Shown: positions 9,436 to 16,912, counted from the stretch's first letter. The stretch: 44,753 nt of DNA from Actinomadura formosensis NBRC 14204 (GCF_001552155.1 NZ_BCQQ01000046.1:1-44753), one strand, 5' to 3'. Notes: generated from the sequence alone by a model not told the origin. A program made the numbers and translations.

Positions 9436-9535
9436 CTGAACCACCCACACTTTAAATCCAACCGACGCTCGTGAACGACGCACGCATAGAGACGGCGACT
9501 CACATGGGCGCACGAGTTACTTCAGCAGCGATGGT

Positions 9536-10825
9536 TTAGAACTCGCGATTAATGAACTTCGCTTGCCAGGCCTTGATGGTGTCCAAGGCGATATCGAGAC
9601 CGTACAGATCAAATAGCCGGCGCGCGGCATCGGCAGCAAAATCAAGGTGTGATGTTCGAAGCTCCTCAAGGCTGAGGTCGTAGCTGCGGTCGAACCGATC
9701 TGCGGCGGTTGAGTAATCGTCGTAGAAGGCATCCGAATCTAGCCGGAGTACGTGATCCTTCAGGCCAGTTACCCCCAGGCGCACGACGAAGTTGCCGCTG
9801 TCAGCTATGAGAGATGCGTATCGACTAGCGAAGATGAGATGCTCGGTGATCGAGTAGATGGCAGAAACGTAGCTGAGCGAACCAGCCCGCGTGTCGGTGA
9901 AGTCTTCGCCAGGTTGGCGTCGCCACGTGAAGAGCCCTGAACGATATAGGCGGTGAGCTTCGTGATATCTATCCCAGTGGGTCACCGACTGGATGCCATC
10001 TTCGAAGATCTGATCCTTCTCGCGGTCGACGTGCGGGAAGTCCCAGCCGCGAAGCGACACTGCCGATTCGCGGCGAATCTCTCTCAGCCGATTGATAGCT
10101 GGGATGCGGTCTTCTTCGTAGACCTTCGGGATAATCTCGAGATACCAGTACGGTTTGGGGTCTGTAAGCTCTTCCTGGCTGTAAAGCTTGATGGCGGCTG
10201 CGATCTCGGCCTTGTAGGCGTCAGATGGATCGCTCGCCTCGACGATCGTTGGAGCGCCGACAAGTCCTCGGATCTGAGTAAGGAGGGCGTCGCCGCGCTT
10301 CTGAACAGCCAGATCCAGGAATGCGCGCATAGACTCGCCGGACTCGATAGCGACGGATTGCGCGTCAGCAGTTCGTACATAAATGCTGCCTGCACGCAGG
10401 TGTAGCTTGCCCTTTTCGCCGTGCAGATCCTTTGTGCATACGATCGGCTCACCGTCAAATTCTTCGACGCGCAGAAGCAGGAGGTCGACCCCGTCGAGCG
10501 TGACGACGTGCGAGGAGACCTTAGGAAGGAGCGAGAAATGATTTTTGGCGAACACGCCAATTTTGGTGGGATCAAACGAGGCCGCTTGATCCTCAGAGAC
10601 GCCTCTCGGGATGAACTTGCCGCCACTCTCCTCAACGCCTACAAGGATGTATCCGCCATCCCGAGTATTCGAGAAGGCGACGATGTCCTTTAGTATGTCG
10701 CCCTTGCCCTGCTTGTTTGGACCGAAGAGCATCGGCGCTTTGTAGTCGAGGCTACGTGACTCACCCTGTCGATCGAGTAGCTGCCTGACAAGTGTCGGCA
10801 ACGAATTTTCTGCGGAATCAGCCAT
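9536..10825 (-). CDS. AlbA_2 (Schlafen-type) domain protein, transposon passenger
   Basis: 429 residues. The N-terminal ~150 residues match the AlbA_2/Schlafen-like domain: SRSLDYKAPMLFG, then KGDILKDIVAFSNTRDGGYI and LVGVEESGGKFIPRGV, ending near LHLRAGSIYVRTA. The middle and C-terminal ~280 residues are helical, rich in charged and aromatic residues, and unrecognised. AlbA_2 domains occur in transcriptional regulators and in tRNA/DNA-targeting defence proteins, so the biochemical role here is open. It lies between the left end of the IS4 transposon and the transposase, transcribed in the same direction as the transposase but from its own promoter. AT-richer codon use than the island around it supports acquisition with the transposon. 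Confidence 0.75.
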   Translation of the reverse strand: MADSAENSLPTLVRQLLDRQGESRSLDYKAPMLFGPNKQGKGDILKDIVAFSNTRDGGYILVGVEESGGKFIPRGVSEDQAASFDPTKIGVFAKNHFSLLPKVSSHVVTLDGVDLLLLRVEEFDGEPIVCTKDLHGEKGKLHLRAGSIYVRTADAQSVAIESGESMRAFLDLAVQKRGDALLTQIRGLVGAPTIVEASDPSDAYKAEIAAAIKLYSQEELTDPKPYWYLEIIPKVYEEDRIPAINRLREIRRESAVSLRGWDFPHVDREKDQIFEDGIQSVTHWDRYHEAHRLYRSGLFTWRRQPGEDFTDTRAGSLSYVSAIYSITEHLIFASRYASLIADSGNFVVRLGVTGLKDHVLRLDSDAFYDDYSTAADRFDRSYDLSLEELRTSHLDFAADAARRLFDLYGLDIALDTIKAWQAKFINREF

Positions 10826-10852
10826 CAGCGTGCGTCGTCTCCATTACATCTC

Positions 10853-10880
10853 ATTATAATCTTTCGGCAGCATGCGGCAA
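10853..10880 (-). promoter_or_regulatory. Sigma70-type promoter of the AlbA_2 passenger gene
   Basis: On the minus strand TTGCCG (10880-10875) is followed by a 16-nt spacer and a perfect TATAAT (10858-10853), about 28 nt before the ATG at 10825. GGAGA lies between them as a possible ribosome-binding site. Confidence 0.6.
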
Positions 10881-11217
10881 GGCCGATAGAATACCCTACC
10901 TGCTACGGAAACACCCGAGTCAGCAGCCCCAGATCACGCTGGTACGCCTCTTGTGCCTTGCGCAGCCAGGAGGTGCGTTTCTTTGGATGTATTGCCAGTG
11001 CCGCGGCTTGGCGTGGTTTGGTGACCACATACAGGAGCGCGATGCCGAGTGACACGAACCACAAGATGGCCTTCACGCTGTTCGGTCGGTTAAACCGCGT
11101 GCGCTTCAGCTCCCAGATGTGCTTCATATCCCGGAACGTTTCCTCGATCTCGAACCGGTGGTAGTAGATCTGGACGACTCTCATCCGGCTCAACGTGAGG
11201 TCATTGGTTAGGATGTA

Positions 11218-12309
11218 CTAGTGTCTTGAGTCGTTAATTCGTTGGCAGTAGGTGGCGAGGGTTTCGAGGATCTCGTCGGCGGGTTTGGTCCACACGAACG
11301 GTTTGGGATTCTTGTTCCACTCGTTGACCCAGCCGCGGACGTCGCGCTCCAGCTCGACCACGCTGCGGTGGGCCGAGCGGCGCAGCTTGCGGTTGGTGAG
11401 CTCGGCGAACCAGCGCTCGACCAGGTTGAGCCAGAACGAGCTGGTCGGGGTGAAGTGCAGGTGGAACCGGGGGTGGCGGAGCAGCCACTTGTGGACCTGC
11501 TCGGTCTTGTGGGTGGCGTAGTTGTCCAGCACCAGGTGCAGCTCCAGATCCCTGGGCACGGCGGCGTCGATCAGCTTGAGGAACCGCAGGAACTCTTGAT
11601 GGCGGTGGCGGCGGTAGTGCTGGGCGATCACCGAGCCCGACGACAGGTCCAGGGCGGCGAACAGGCTGGTGGTGCCGTGCCGGACGTAGTCGTGGGTCAT
11701 CCGCGCGGGGGTGGTGGGCATGATCGGCAGGATCGGGGCCGTCCGATCGATCGCCTGCATCTGGCTCTTCTCGTCCACCGCGAGCACCAGGGCGTTCTCG
11801 GGTGGGTTCAAGTACAGGCCGACCACGTCGCGGACCTTGTCGACGAACTGCGGGTCGGTGGACAGCTTCCAGGTCTGCACGGTGTGCGGCTTGAGGCCGA
11901 ACGCTCGCCAGATCCGCGAGACCGCCGACTGCGACATTCCGGTCGCCGATGCCATCGACCGCGTGGACCAGTGCGTGTCCGCACCGGGTGTCTCCTCCAG
12001 CGTCGTGGTGACCACCCGCTCGACCTGCTCGTCGGTGATCACGCGCGGTCGGCCCGGACGCGGCTCGTCGGTCAGGCCCTCCAGCCGATCGGCCAGAAAC
12101 CGCGACCGCCACTTCGACACCGTATTCCGCGAGGCCCCGGCCTGTTCGGCGACCCGGGCGATCGTGCCGCCCTCGGCGCACAACAGCACGATCCGCGCCC
12201 GCAACGCCAAAGCCTGCGAGGTCTTGCGGCGGCGCACCCACCCGGCCAACACCGACCGCTCCTCGTCGGACAACACCACCGGATCCAGCTTCGGGCTCGG
12301 CATCCCCAC
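11218..12309 (-). CDS. IS630-family transposase
   Basis: 363 residues, complete. Residues ~10-130 hold an HTH pair (ALALRARIVLLCAEGGTIAR and AGASRNTVSKWRSRF) followed by a second HTH with TGMSQSAVSRIWRAFGL. The DDE core follows: VLAVDEKSQMQA (Asp 1), LHLVLDNYATHKT (Asp 2) and FWLNLVERWFAELT (Glu). GTG at 12309 or ATG two codons later may be the start. The stop TAG is completed by the flanking target CTAG, so the last codons run to the very tip of the element. It should be able to mobilise itself. Confidence 0.92.
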   Translation of the reverse strand: MGMPSPKLDPVVLSDEERSVLAGWVRRRKTSQALALRARIVLLCAEGGTIARVAEQAGASRNTVSKWRSRFLADRLEGLTDEPRPGRPRVITDEQVERVVTTTLEETPGADTHWSTRSMASATGMSQSAVSRIWRAFGLKPHTVQTWKLSTDPQFVDKVRDVVGLYLNPPENALVLAVDEKSQMQAIDRTAPILPIMPTTPARMTHDYVRHGTTSLFAALDLSSGSVIAQHYRRHRHQEFLRFLKLIDAAVPRDLELHLVLDNYATHKTEQVHKWLLRHPRFHLHFTPTSSFWLNLVERWFAELTNRKLRRSAHRSVVELERDVRGWVNEWNKNPKPFVWTKPADEILETLATYCQRINDSRH

Positions 12310-12347
12310 AGCCTACCGACTAACAAAGAATTATTGACTCAGAACAC
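11221..12347 (-). mobile_element. IS630-family insertion sequence, apparently intact
   Basis: The inverted ends begin GTGTCTTGAGTCGTTAATTC and GTGTTCTGAGTCAATAATTC, and TA dinucleotides flank both sides (11219-11220, 12348-12349) within a CTAG context. This is the classic IS630/Tc1 target. At 1,127 bp it holds a single full transposase gene and shows no lesions. It is the youngest layer of the nested insertion. Confidence 0.9.
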
Positions 12348-13181
12348 TAGGGCTCTTTGCAGCGCCTCGTCTGCGGTGAGCGGATCACACGGAGTGTCTG
12401 GCCGAACAACGTCACCGTCGCATCCGCCTCTGTCAGGTGCTTAACCTCATAGCGTTCGCCGTCGAGCTCGACGTAGCGGCCGGCCTTGAGACAGACGTAG
12501 AAGGTAGCGCCCTCGGTGGCCAGGTGGCGGATGATCGCCGCACTACCGAAGCCCCGGTCGAAGACGAGCCGTGGCCAGAACCCCAGACGGTCAGCGAAGC
12601 GCTGCAGACTCTCGATGGTGTGACCAGTAAGAGACTGGGCTCGCCGAGCGGTCCGCATCGCTGCTCGGAGGCGCCGGAGCCGCGGCGTACTGGCCGCACT
12701 GCCATCTGCTGGGATGTTGATCGCGTACGTCGTCTCGATCATGCAGGGGATGGCCCGGCCGGCACGGGTCTGGACGGCGCCGACCAGGGCGACGAGCCCG
12801 TGCATGTCACTGTGGTCGACGTTGACGAAGCTCGACGGCAGCACGAGGTGCAAGCCGTCGAAGGTCTCGCCCAGCTGCGTGGCCAGCTTCCGGTTGGCGA
12901 GTAACCGCTCAGACTTGCGGGCGGCCGTGTTGGGGTTGGCGACGACAGTGCGAGCGTTACCCGTGGCGCTCTGGAACGAGCGGAAGGCATACGCTTTCAT
13001 CCCGAAGGTGAACTGAGGTCGCCACTTCCGGGTGATGCCTGGAAGCAACATTTTTTGCACATGCTGCCAGCTGGCAGTTACAATATTAATTGGTGGCATG
13101 GTGTTTATTTCCGTTTATGTTGGTAGCATTTTTGGAACAGCTGTGCCGCCACTTTGTTTCTAGGGGTGACGGACAGTCTCA

Positions 13182-13208
13182 AATAAAAGCACAAGTTGCG
13201 ACTTGTGC
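13182..13208 (-). terminator. Intrinsic terminator downstream of the winged-helix passenger gene
   Basis: On the minus strand GCACAAGT-CGCA-ACTTGTGC forms a perfect 8-bp stem with a 4-nt loop, followed at once by TTTTATTT. It lies between the passenger gene (stop at 13395) and the IS4 transposase start (13099). It would block read-through into the transposase, a common self-limiting arrangement in IS elements. Confidence 0.75.
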
Positions 13209-13321
13209 ATGACTGTGATTGAATAATGGTGGATCACGTTAACCGTCAGCGCTATGCGCTCCGAGGTGATCCCACGTAATTATTTCGTATTTTCGCGCTA
13301 CTCGCGTCGTGTTCATTCAGT

Positions 13322-13382
13322 CGGGTAAGGTAACAGTCTCTCTTGAGAGTACTGGAATTTTCGTCGATTCCCACCTTACCCG
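13322..13382. other. Three-way-junction palindrome inside the IS4 transposon
   Basis: The outer stem CGGGTAAGGT (13322-13331) pairs perfectly with ACCTTACCCG (13373-13382). The interior folds into two hairpins that use almost every base: CAGT-CTCT / AGAG-(T)-ACTG closing CTTG (13334-13354), and GAAT / ATTC closing an eight-base loop (13355-13370). It starts 13 bp beyond the passenger-gene stop. The left arm of the last hairpin, its loop and the closing CCC belong to a 17-mer that recurs at the passenger gene's start codon. It could be a structured RNA tail, a protein-binding cruciform or a folded single-strand recombination site. No function is established. Confidence 0.6.
13356..13372. repeat. 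17-bp direct repeat AATTTTCGTCGATTCCC (copy 1)
   Basis: Identical to 13852-13868, which encodes codons 2-7 of the small passenger protein. Copy 1 is inside the three-way palindrome just beyond that gene's stop, so the two copies bracket the gene. Confidence 0.85.
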
Positions 13383-13394
13383 GCTGTGCGTACA

Positions 13395-13871
13395 TCACCG
13401 AGCAGCAAGCGCAGCCTCCTCTCGTACAGTAATAGATAGTTCGATCTGGAGGTTGGGATTGAGGACGCGCAGGCGCTTTATCTCCTCGGCCACGGTATTG
13501 AGCGTGGGTTCGGGCCGGCTGCGCTCAGCGGGTACGACGGGTGCGGGTGGACTGTCTTGGGATGGAAGAGGTGCCGCGGTTTGCAGCGATAGCTCACGCA
13601 AGGCTCGCTTCCCCTTGGCCGTCAGCTGTATGTACTCGACCGTCTTATTGTCGAGAGGAGAGCGAACCGGCTTCGCCAGTCCGTAGTGCTTGATGTCGGT
13701 CATCCTGTCGCGGAGCCACATTTTGTTTTGCTCGTCCGTGTAGTGATTGCGACCGACGATGGCGTAGATATCTTGAACAGAACGCCTGTCGGGTTCGGGC
13801 GCTTCCCCGAAAAGCCGTTTGAGGTTATCTAGTACGCTGGCATATAATGGTAATTTTCGTCGATTCCCCAT
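13395..13871 (-). CDS. Small winged-helix-like passenger protein
   Basis: 158 residues. The N-terminal ~90 residues look like a winged helix: VLDNLKRLFG, DIYAIVGRN, KMWLRDRMTDIKHYGLAKPV, then the wing and recognition-like VEYIQLTAKGKRALREL. A Pro/Ser-rich linker (LPSQDSPPAPVVPAERSRPE) leads to a C-terminal helix (LNTVAEEIKRLRVLNPNLQI) that could oligomerise. Family unknown. It lies next to the right end of the IS4 transposon with its own strong promoter and terminator. A 17-bp repeat straddling its first codons reappears in a palindrome beyond its stop, suggesting that it may bind these sites and autoregulate. Confidence 0.65.
   Translation of the reverse strand: MGNRRKLPLYASVLDNLKRLFGEAPEPDRRSVQDIYAIVGRNHYTDEQNKMWLRDRMTDIKHYGLAKPVRSPLDNKTVEYIQLTAKGKRALRELSLQTAAPLPSQDSPPAPVVPAERSRPEPTLNTVAEEIKRLRVLNPNLQIELSITVREEAALAAR
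13852..13868. repeat. 17-bp direct repeat AATTTTCGTCGATTCCC (copy 2)
   Basis: Directly abuts the ATG (13871-13869) of the winged-helix passenger gene. A protein bound here would sit just downstream of the promoter at 13882-13909. Confidence 0.85.
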
Positions 13872-13881
13872 ACCACTTATG

Positions 13882-13909
13882 ATTATATGCCTCGTGTATG
13901 GAAAAGCAA
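13882..13909 (-). promoter_or_regulatory. Promoter of the winged-helix passenger gene
   Basis: On the minus strand TTGCTT (13909-13904), a 16-nt spacer and a perfect TATAAT (13887-13882) lie only 10 nt before the ATG. The transcript would have a very short leader or none. The -35 region also lies in the stem AAAAGC/GCTTTT (13902-13919). Confidence 0.6.
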
Positions 13910-13997
13910 TTGCGCTTTTGGCCGAGCATGCCCGACGGACCGCGCCAGGATGGTCGCAAACGGCGGTTTGTCATTCCACGAAGTGTGGGTGCTTCAG

Positions 13998-14006
13998 GTG
14001 TGCCGG
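13998..14006. repeat. Target-site duplication, right copy (GTGTGCCGG)
   Basis: Perfect match to the left copy at 9427-9435; together they define the insertion of the 4.56-kb transposon. Confidence 0.92.
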
Positions 14007-14419
14007 TCAGAATGAACCGCCTACGCCCGTTGATCTTCTTGGCGGATGTCGTACCCGCGGGTGCCGACCCCGGCGGTGTCGGCGGCCTTGACGCTCTGGG
14101 AGTCCATCACCGCCACCGACGGCTCGGCACCGCGCCCATGCCGGGCGCGCAAATCCCGGCGCAAGGCGCCGGTGATGCGTCCGGTGACGCCTTGCTCCTC
14201 CCAGCGGCGCAGGTGCCAGTACACCGTCTGCCAGGGCGGAAAGTCGTGCGGCAGGTACCGCCAGGCGCAGCCGGTCCGGTCCAGGTACAAGATCGCGTCC
14301 ACGATGTCGCGGCGCGAATGCTTCTCCTTGCGGCCGTCCCAGTGCCCGGGCGGCAGCAGCGATTCGATCAGCGCCCACTGCTCCTCGGTCAGATCCGAAG
14401 GGTAAGGCCGATGCCCCAT
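14007..14419 (-). pseudogene. IS427-like transposase, N-terminal half
   Basis: From ATG at 14419 the frame reads MGHRPYPSDLTEEQWALIES, DAILYLDRTGCAWRYLPHDF and PPWQTVYWHLRRWEEQGVTG, then the first catalytic Asp in VAVMDSQSVKAADTAGVGTR. Just after RGYD the reading must shift frame to continue as KKINGRRRFILTGT; IS427-group elements often encode transposase through a frameshift here. The sequence then breaks at the 9-bp duplication and resumes at 9435 as LGLLVAVMV. Confidence 0.85.
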
Positions 14420-14475
14420 CCACCGCCCCTACCCACGCCGGGCACACCCTCACGATCAACTCTCAAACACGCTCT

Positions 14476-15389
14476 GAGCCTTTTTCAGCGGCAGGTCCAG
14501 GGCGCTGATCACAGCATGATCGCGGACGGCGTGGGCGATGCCGGACGTCAAGAAGCCGCTGGTAGGACGGTTGATCTCTCACAACCCCCGTCCCCACCAG
14601 AGGCTTCACATGCTTTTGTATCGTGCTTCGCTGCCGTTGTCGCGCCGGACCCTGGCCTACGCCACCGGGGTGGTCCGCCGCCACCGCCAGGCCATCGGCA
14701 GCAAGGGCCGGTGCCTACCTCCAGGCATGCAGGCCCTGATGACCCTGGTCTACCTGCGCAAGGGCGAGACCTACGCCGAGCTGGGCGCCGGATTCGGAGT
14801 TTCGACCACCACCGCGTGGCGCTATGTCAACGAGACCGTCGACCTGCTCGCCGCCTGCTCGCCCAGACTCGGCGCCGCGCTGGCCAAAGCGGTCAAAGCC
14901 GGGCTGCCCTACCTGGTGCTGGACAGCACCTTGATCTCGATCGACCGGGTCGCCGCCGACCGGCCCCACTACTCGGGAAAGCAACGCCGCCACGGCATGA
15001 ACCTCCAGGTGATCGCCGGACCGGACGGGACACTGCTGTGGGTGTCGGGACCGCTGTGCGGCTCGGTCCACGACCTGGCCGCGGCCCGGATCTGGGGCGT
15101 CATCCGGGCACTGGCGGCCACCGGGCTGCTCGTGCCGGCCGACAAGGCGTACCAGGGCGCCGGCGCGCACATCCTCACGCCCTACAAGGGACGCGACAAG
15201 CCCGAGCTGCAAAAGGACGCCAACCGCGCACACGCCAAGCTCCGCGGACCCGGTGAACAAGCGAACGCCCAGCTCAAATCATGGCGCATCCTGCGGAAGT
15301 TGCGCTGCTGCCCCCACCGCGCCGACCGCCTCGCCAAAGCCATCCACACCCTGCAACTCCGCGAGACCGCAGCACGCTGAAAAAGGCTC
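14476..15389 (+). mobile_element. IS5-family (DDE_Tnp_4) element, complete
   Basis: Perfect 15-bp inverted repeats GAGCCTTTTTCAGCG bound 914 bp holding one intact transposase. Before the IS427-like element landed on its left tip, the flank would have read ...CACACT|GAGCC, and the right flank reads GGCTC|ACT. The two ACT copies (8982-8984 and 15390-15392) fit a 3-bp duplication. It therefore appears to have inserted near the truncated copy at 8629. Confidence 0.82.
14610..15380 (+). CDS. IS5-family transposase (DDE_Tnp_4)
   Basis: 256 residues from ATG 14610 (AGAGG eight bases upstream). An N-terminal HTH region ends in GAGFGVSTTTAWRYVNETVD. The DDE-4 core has the first Asp in LPYLVLDSTLISIDRV, the conserved HYSGKQRRHGMNLQVI strand, the second Asp in GSVHDLAAARIW, then LVPADKAYQG and the C-terminal GPGEQANAQLKSWRILRKL, where the third acidic residue is expected. 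No lesion is visible. Paralogous copies are the fragment at 8629 and the gene at 15395. The intact inverted repeats on both sides suggest it can still move. Confidence 0.88.
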   Translation: MLLYRASLPLSRRTLAYATGVVRRHRQAIGSKGRCLPPGMQALMTLVYLRKGETYAELGAGFGVSTTTAWRYVNETVDLLAACSPRLGAALAKAVKAGLPYLVLDSTLISIDRVAADRPHYSGKQRRHGMNLQVIAGPDGTLLWVSGPLCGSVHDLAAARIWGVIRALAATGLLVPADKAYQGAGAHILTPYKGRDKPELQKDANRAHAKLRGPGEQANAQLKSWRILRKLRCCPHRADRLAKAIHTLQLRETAAR

Positions 15390-15394
15390 ACTGT

Positions 15395-16210
15395 TCAGGC
15401 TAGGAGTGTCCGTTTGCGGAGCAGGGAGCCATTTCCAAATTCATTCGGCCTGGTGGTGCAGGGTGTGGATGGCTTTGGCGAGGCGGTCAGGCGGGTCGGT
15501 GAGCAGCGGGCCTTCCGCAGGATGCGCCGGCGTTTGAGCGTGGCGGCGCCTTGCTCGCCCAGGGCGCGGACGCGGGCGTGGTGCCGGTTGAACAGCTTCT
15601 TGCGTTTGCCGCGCCTGCGTTGCTTTCTGCGTTTGTACGGGGTGCCGATCGCGCTGCCGGCTCCGACATGGGCCTTGTCTGCGTAGCAGGCGATCGCGCG
15701 GCTGGTGAGCGTGTCGATGATGTCGTGGGCGTGGGTGGCGGTCAGATCATGCGTGGAGCCGGGCAGCATGGGCGAGGCCCAGATCAGCCGACCGTGCGGG
15801 TCGGTCAGGAACTGGATGTTCACCCCATGACGACGATGCTTGCCCGAGTAGTACAGCCGGGCGCCTGCGCCTGACAGCCGATCGATCGGCGCGAGGGTGC
15901 CGTCCAGGATGACGAACGCCTTGCGCTGTGCGATCCGCATTGCCTCGCGCAGGTCGGGCGCCAGTTCGGTGAGCAGGGCGATGACCTCGGTGACATGGCG
16001 GTGTGCGGTCGCCGTACCGACCTTGAATGCGGCGGCCAGGTGTTCGAAGGTCTCGTTGCAGCGCAGGTGCACCAGCACCAGCAGGGCCTGACGGCCCGGT
16101 GGCAGCGCTGGCCACCGCGATCCGATCCGGCGGCGGTGGCCGGTGATGAGGTCGGCTACGAAGGTACGGGTTGCGGGCGACAGATCCAGCGCAGCGCGGT
16201 AGAACAACAC
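15395..16210 (-). CDS. IS5-family transposase (DDE_Tnp_4), C-terminus frameshifted
   Basis: 271 codons from GTG 16210. It shares FVILDGTLAPIDRLSG, LYYSGKHRRHGVNIQFLTDP, GSTHDLTATHAHDI and IACYADKAHVGAGS with the copy at 14610. Near the end SPTRLTASPKPSTPCTTRP replaces the expected ...LAKAIHTLHHQAE-stop, so one base appears to be missing and about 15 terminal residues are altered, with read-through to a stop 5 bp from the next element. The catalytic residues precede the shift, so activity cannot be excluded. The right end near 16335 carries the same GAGCCTTTT tip (inward on the minus strand); a matching left tip is not evident. Confidence 0.8.
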   Translation of the reverse strand: MLFYRAALDLSPATRTFVADLITGHRRRIGSRWPALPPGRQALLVLVHLRCNETFEHLAAAFKVGTATAHRHVTEVIALLTELAPDLREAMRIAQRKAFVILDGTLAPIDRLSGAGARLYYSGKHRRHGVNIQFLTDPHGRLIWASPMLPGSTHDLTATHAHDIIDTLTSRAIACYADKAHVGAGSAIGTPYKRRKQRRRGKRKKLFNRHHARVRALGEQGAATLKRRRILRKARCSPTRLTASPKPSTPCTTRPNEFGNGSLLRKRTLLA

Positions 16211-16339
16211 CAGAGGCTCCTGGCAGGGCGGTTGTTATGGTCGACTTCGCATCTACCAGGGGCCTCGCTGCGTCACCGGCCGACTCCACCCACCGCAACC
16301 ACCCTGTGACCACCACGATTAAGGTGGAAAAGGCTCAAT

Positions 16340-16772
16340 GTGTTGTGGGTACTGATCCGCGACGGCCGCCCCTTCGAGGTCGTTCCGGCACGAACGGTCG
16401 CCTTGGCCGCTTGACTTCCTGATGGGGATTCGAATGGCGGGTGGTGGCCTGTACCGGCCTCTGCCCATGTTCGCCTGGTCGATCGGGCGGGCGGGCAGAT
16501 GAACAAGGGTGTCGGTTAGACCCAATCCTGACATCTCGGCGGGTGACTCGCCCTACTTGAGGCTGGGACAGACTTCGGGAGCGGAGGGCGCAGGTGCGGT
16601 GAGCGGAGGGCAGGTTGTCAAGCGTTGTGATGCCGCAGCTTTTCGTGCGGTGCCCGCAGGTGTGTTTGCGGCGCGGGTTTCGGCAAGTTCTCAGCCGGCT
16701 GGTTGCAGGCTCAGAGGAGACCTGCGGCGGCCGTTGGCCGTGGCAGCCGTTCACGAAGGAGGGAGCTGTCTC
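16340..16772. other. Gene-free stretch before the small membrane peptide
   Basis: I see no supported gene. A short open stretch at the left (LIRDGRPFEVVPARTVALAA, plus strand) may be remnant coding sequence interrupted by the insertion. The right portion presumably carries the promoter of the two-gene unit at 16773, but no clear -10/-35 pair stands out. Confidence 0.4.
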
Positions 16773-16901
16773 ATGACTCATGACGACGACCGTGATCGAT
16801 CCCACCGTTCCCGGGTCACCGATCTTGCCGCGTTGGTGTGCGGGCTCGCGACGCTGATCACCGCGGTCACCGGCCTGGTGGCGGCAGCCCACGGCGGATA
16901 G
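16773..16901 (+). CDS. 42-residue single-pass membrane peptide
   Basis: Starts at ATG with a strong ribosome-binding site (GAAGGAGGGAG). The N-terminus MTHDDDRDRSHRSRVTD is highly charged and followed by one hydrophobic helix, LAALVCGLATLITAVTGLVA, ending AAHGG. The stop codon is 11 nt upstream of the next start, with a second good ribosome-binding site (TAGGAGG) in the gap, so the two are surely co-translated. Function unknown; a membrane anchor or partner for the coiled-coil protein is plausible. Confidence 0.65.
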   Translation: MTHDDDRDRSHRSRVTDLAALVCGLATLITAVTGLVAAAHGG

Positions 16902-16912
16902 GAGGCGACGGC

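Larger units (their letters stand above)
10903..13099 (-). pseudogene. IS4-family transposase, split by IS630
   Basis: The N-terminal ~250 codons (13099 down to 12350) contain the first Asp in SSFVNVDHSDMHGLVALVGA and the second in RLVFDRGFGSAAIIRHL. The C-terminal part (11193 to 10903) contains the IS4 YREK signature as YYHRFEIEETFRDMK: Y-2-R-3-E-6-K. Together about 350 residues, a normal IS4 length. The IS630 insertion at a CTAG separates them. Deleting IS630 in silico leaves CCC-TAG-TAC at the join, an in-frame amber where the family has a sense codon (EP-x-YILTND). The gene may therefore already have been dead, or the site later mutated. Confidence 0.85.
9436..13997 (-). mobile_element. 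IS4-family transposon with passenger genes
   Basis: The ends are 17-bp inverted repeats, CTGAACCACCCACACTT on the left and CTGAAGCACCCACACTT inward from the right (16/17 identical), flanked by a perfect 9-bp duplication as expected for IS4-family transposition. Inside are, right to left, a winged-helix-like passenger gene, a structured palindrome, an intrinsic terminator, an IS4-type transposase split by an IS630 element, and an AlbA_2-domain passenger gene. Without the IS630 copy the unit is about 3.4 kb, more than twice the length of a simple IS4 element. Passenger promoters have TATAAT -10 boxes and the DNA is AT-richer than its surroundings, suggesting transfer from a different background. 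Confidence 0.88.
8987..14474 (-). mobile_element. IS5-family IS427-like element, split by a later transposon
   Basis: The ends are inverted repeats of about 22 bp with 3 mismatches, beginning GAGGGTGTTTGAGAG on the left and GAGCGTGTTTGAGAG inward from the right. A TGA trinucleotide duplicates directly outside (8984-8986 and 14475-14477), fitting the 3-bp TNA targets of this group. Subtracting the 4,562-bp inserted transposon and one 9-bp duplication leaves about 917 bp, a normal length for this group. The transposase is encoded on the minus strand, with its N-terminal half at the right and its C-terminal half at the left. Confidence 0.85.

Noticed and set aside
14476..16336. A composite transposon bounded by the two complete DDE_Tnp_4 copies
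   Set aside because: They lie back to back with only 5 bp between them and no cargo, and one has lost a recognisable left end; independent insertions are simpler.
16335..16892. A 185-codon minus-strand frame opposite the small membrane peptide
   Set aside because: Arg/Pro-rich, no motif, and it runs across the end of an IS; the plus-strand unit has proper ribosome-binding sites.
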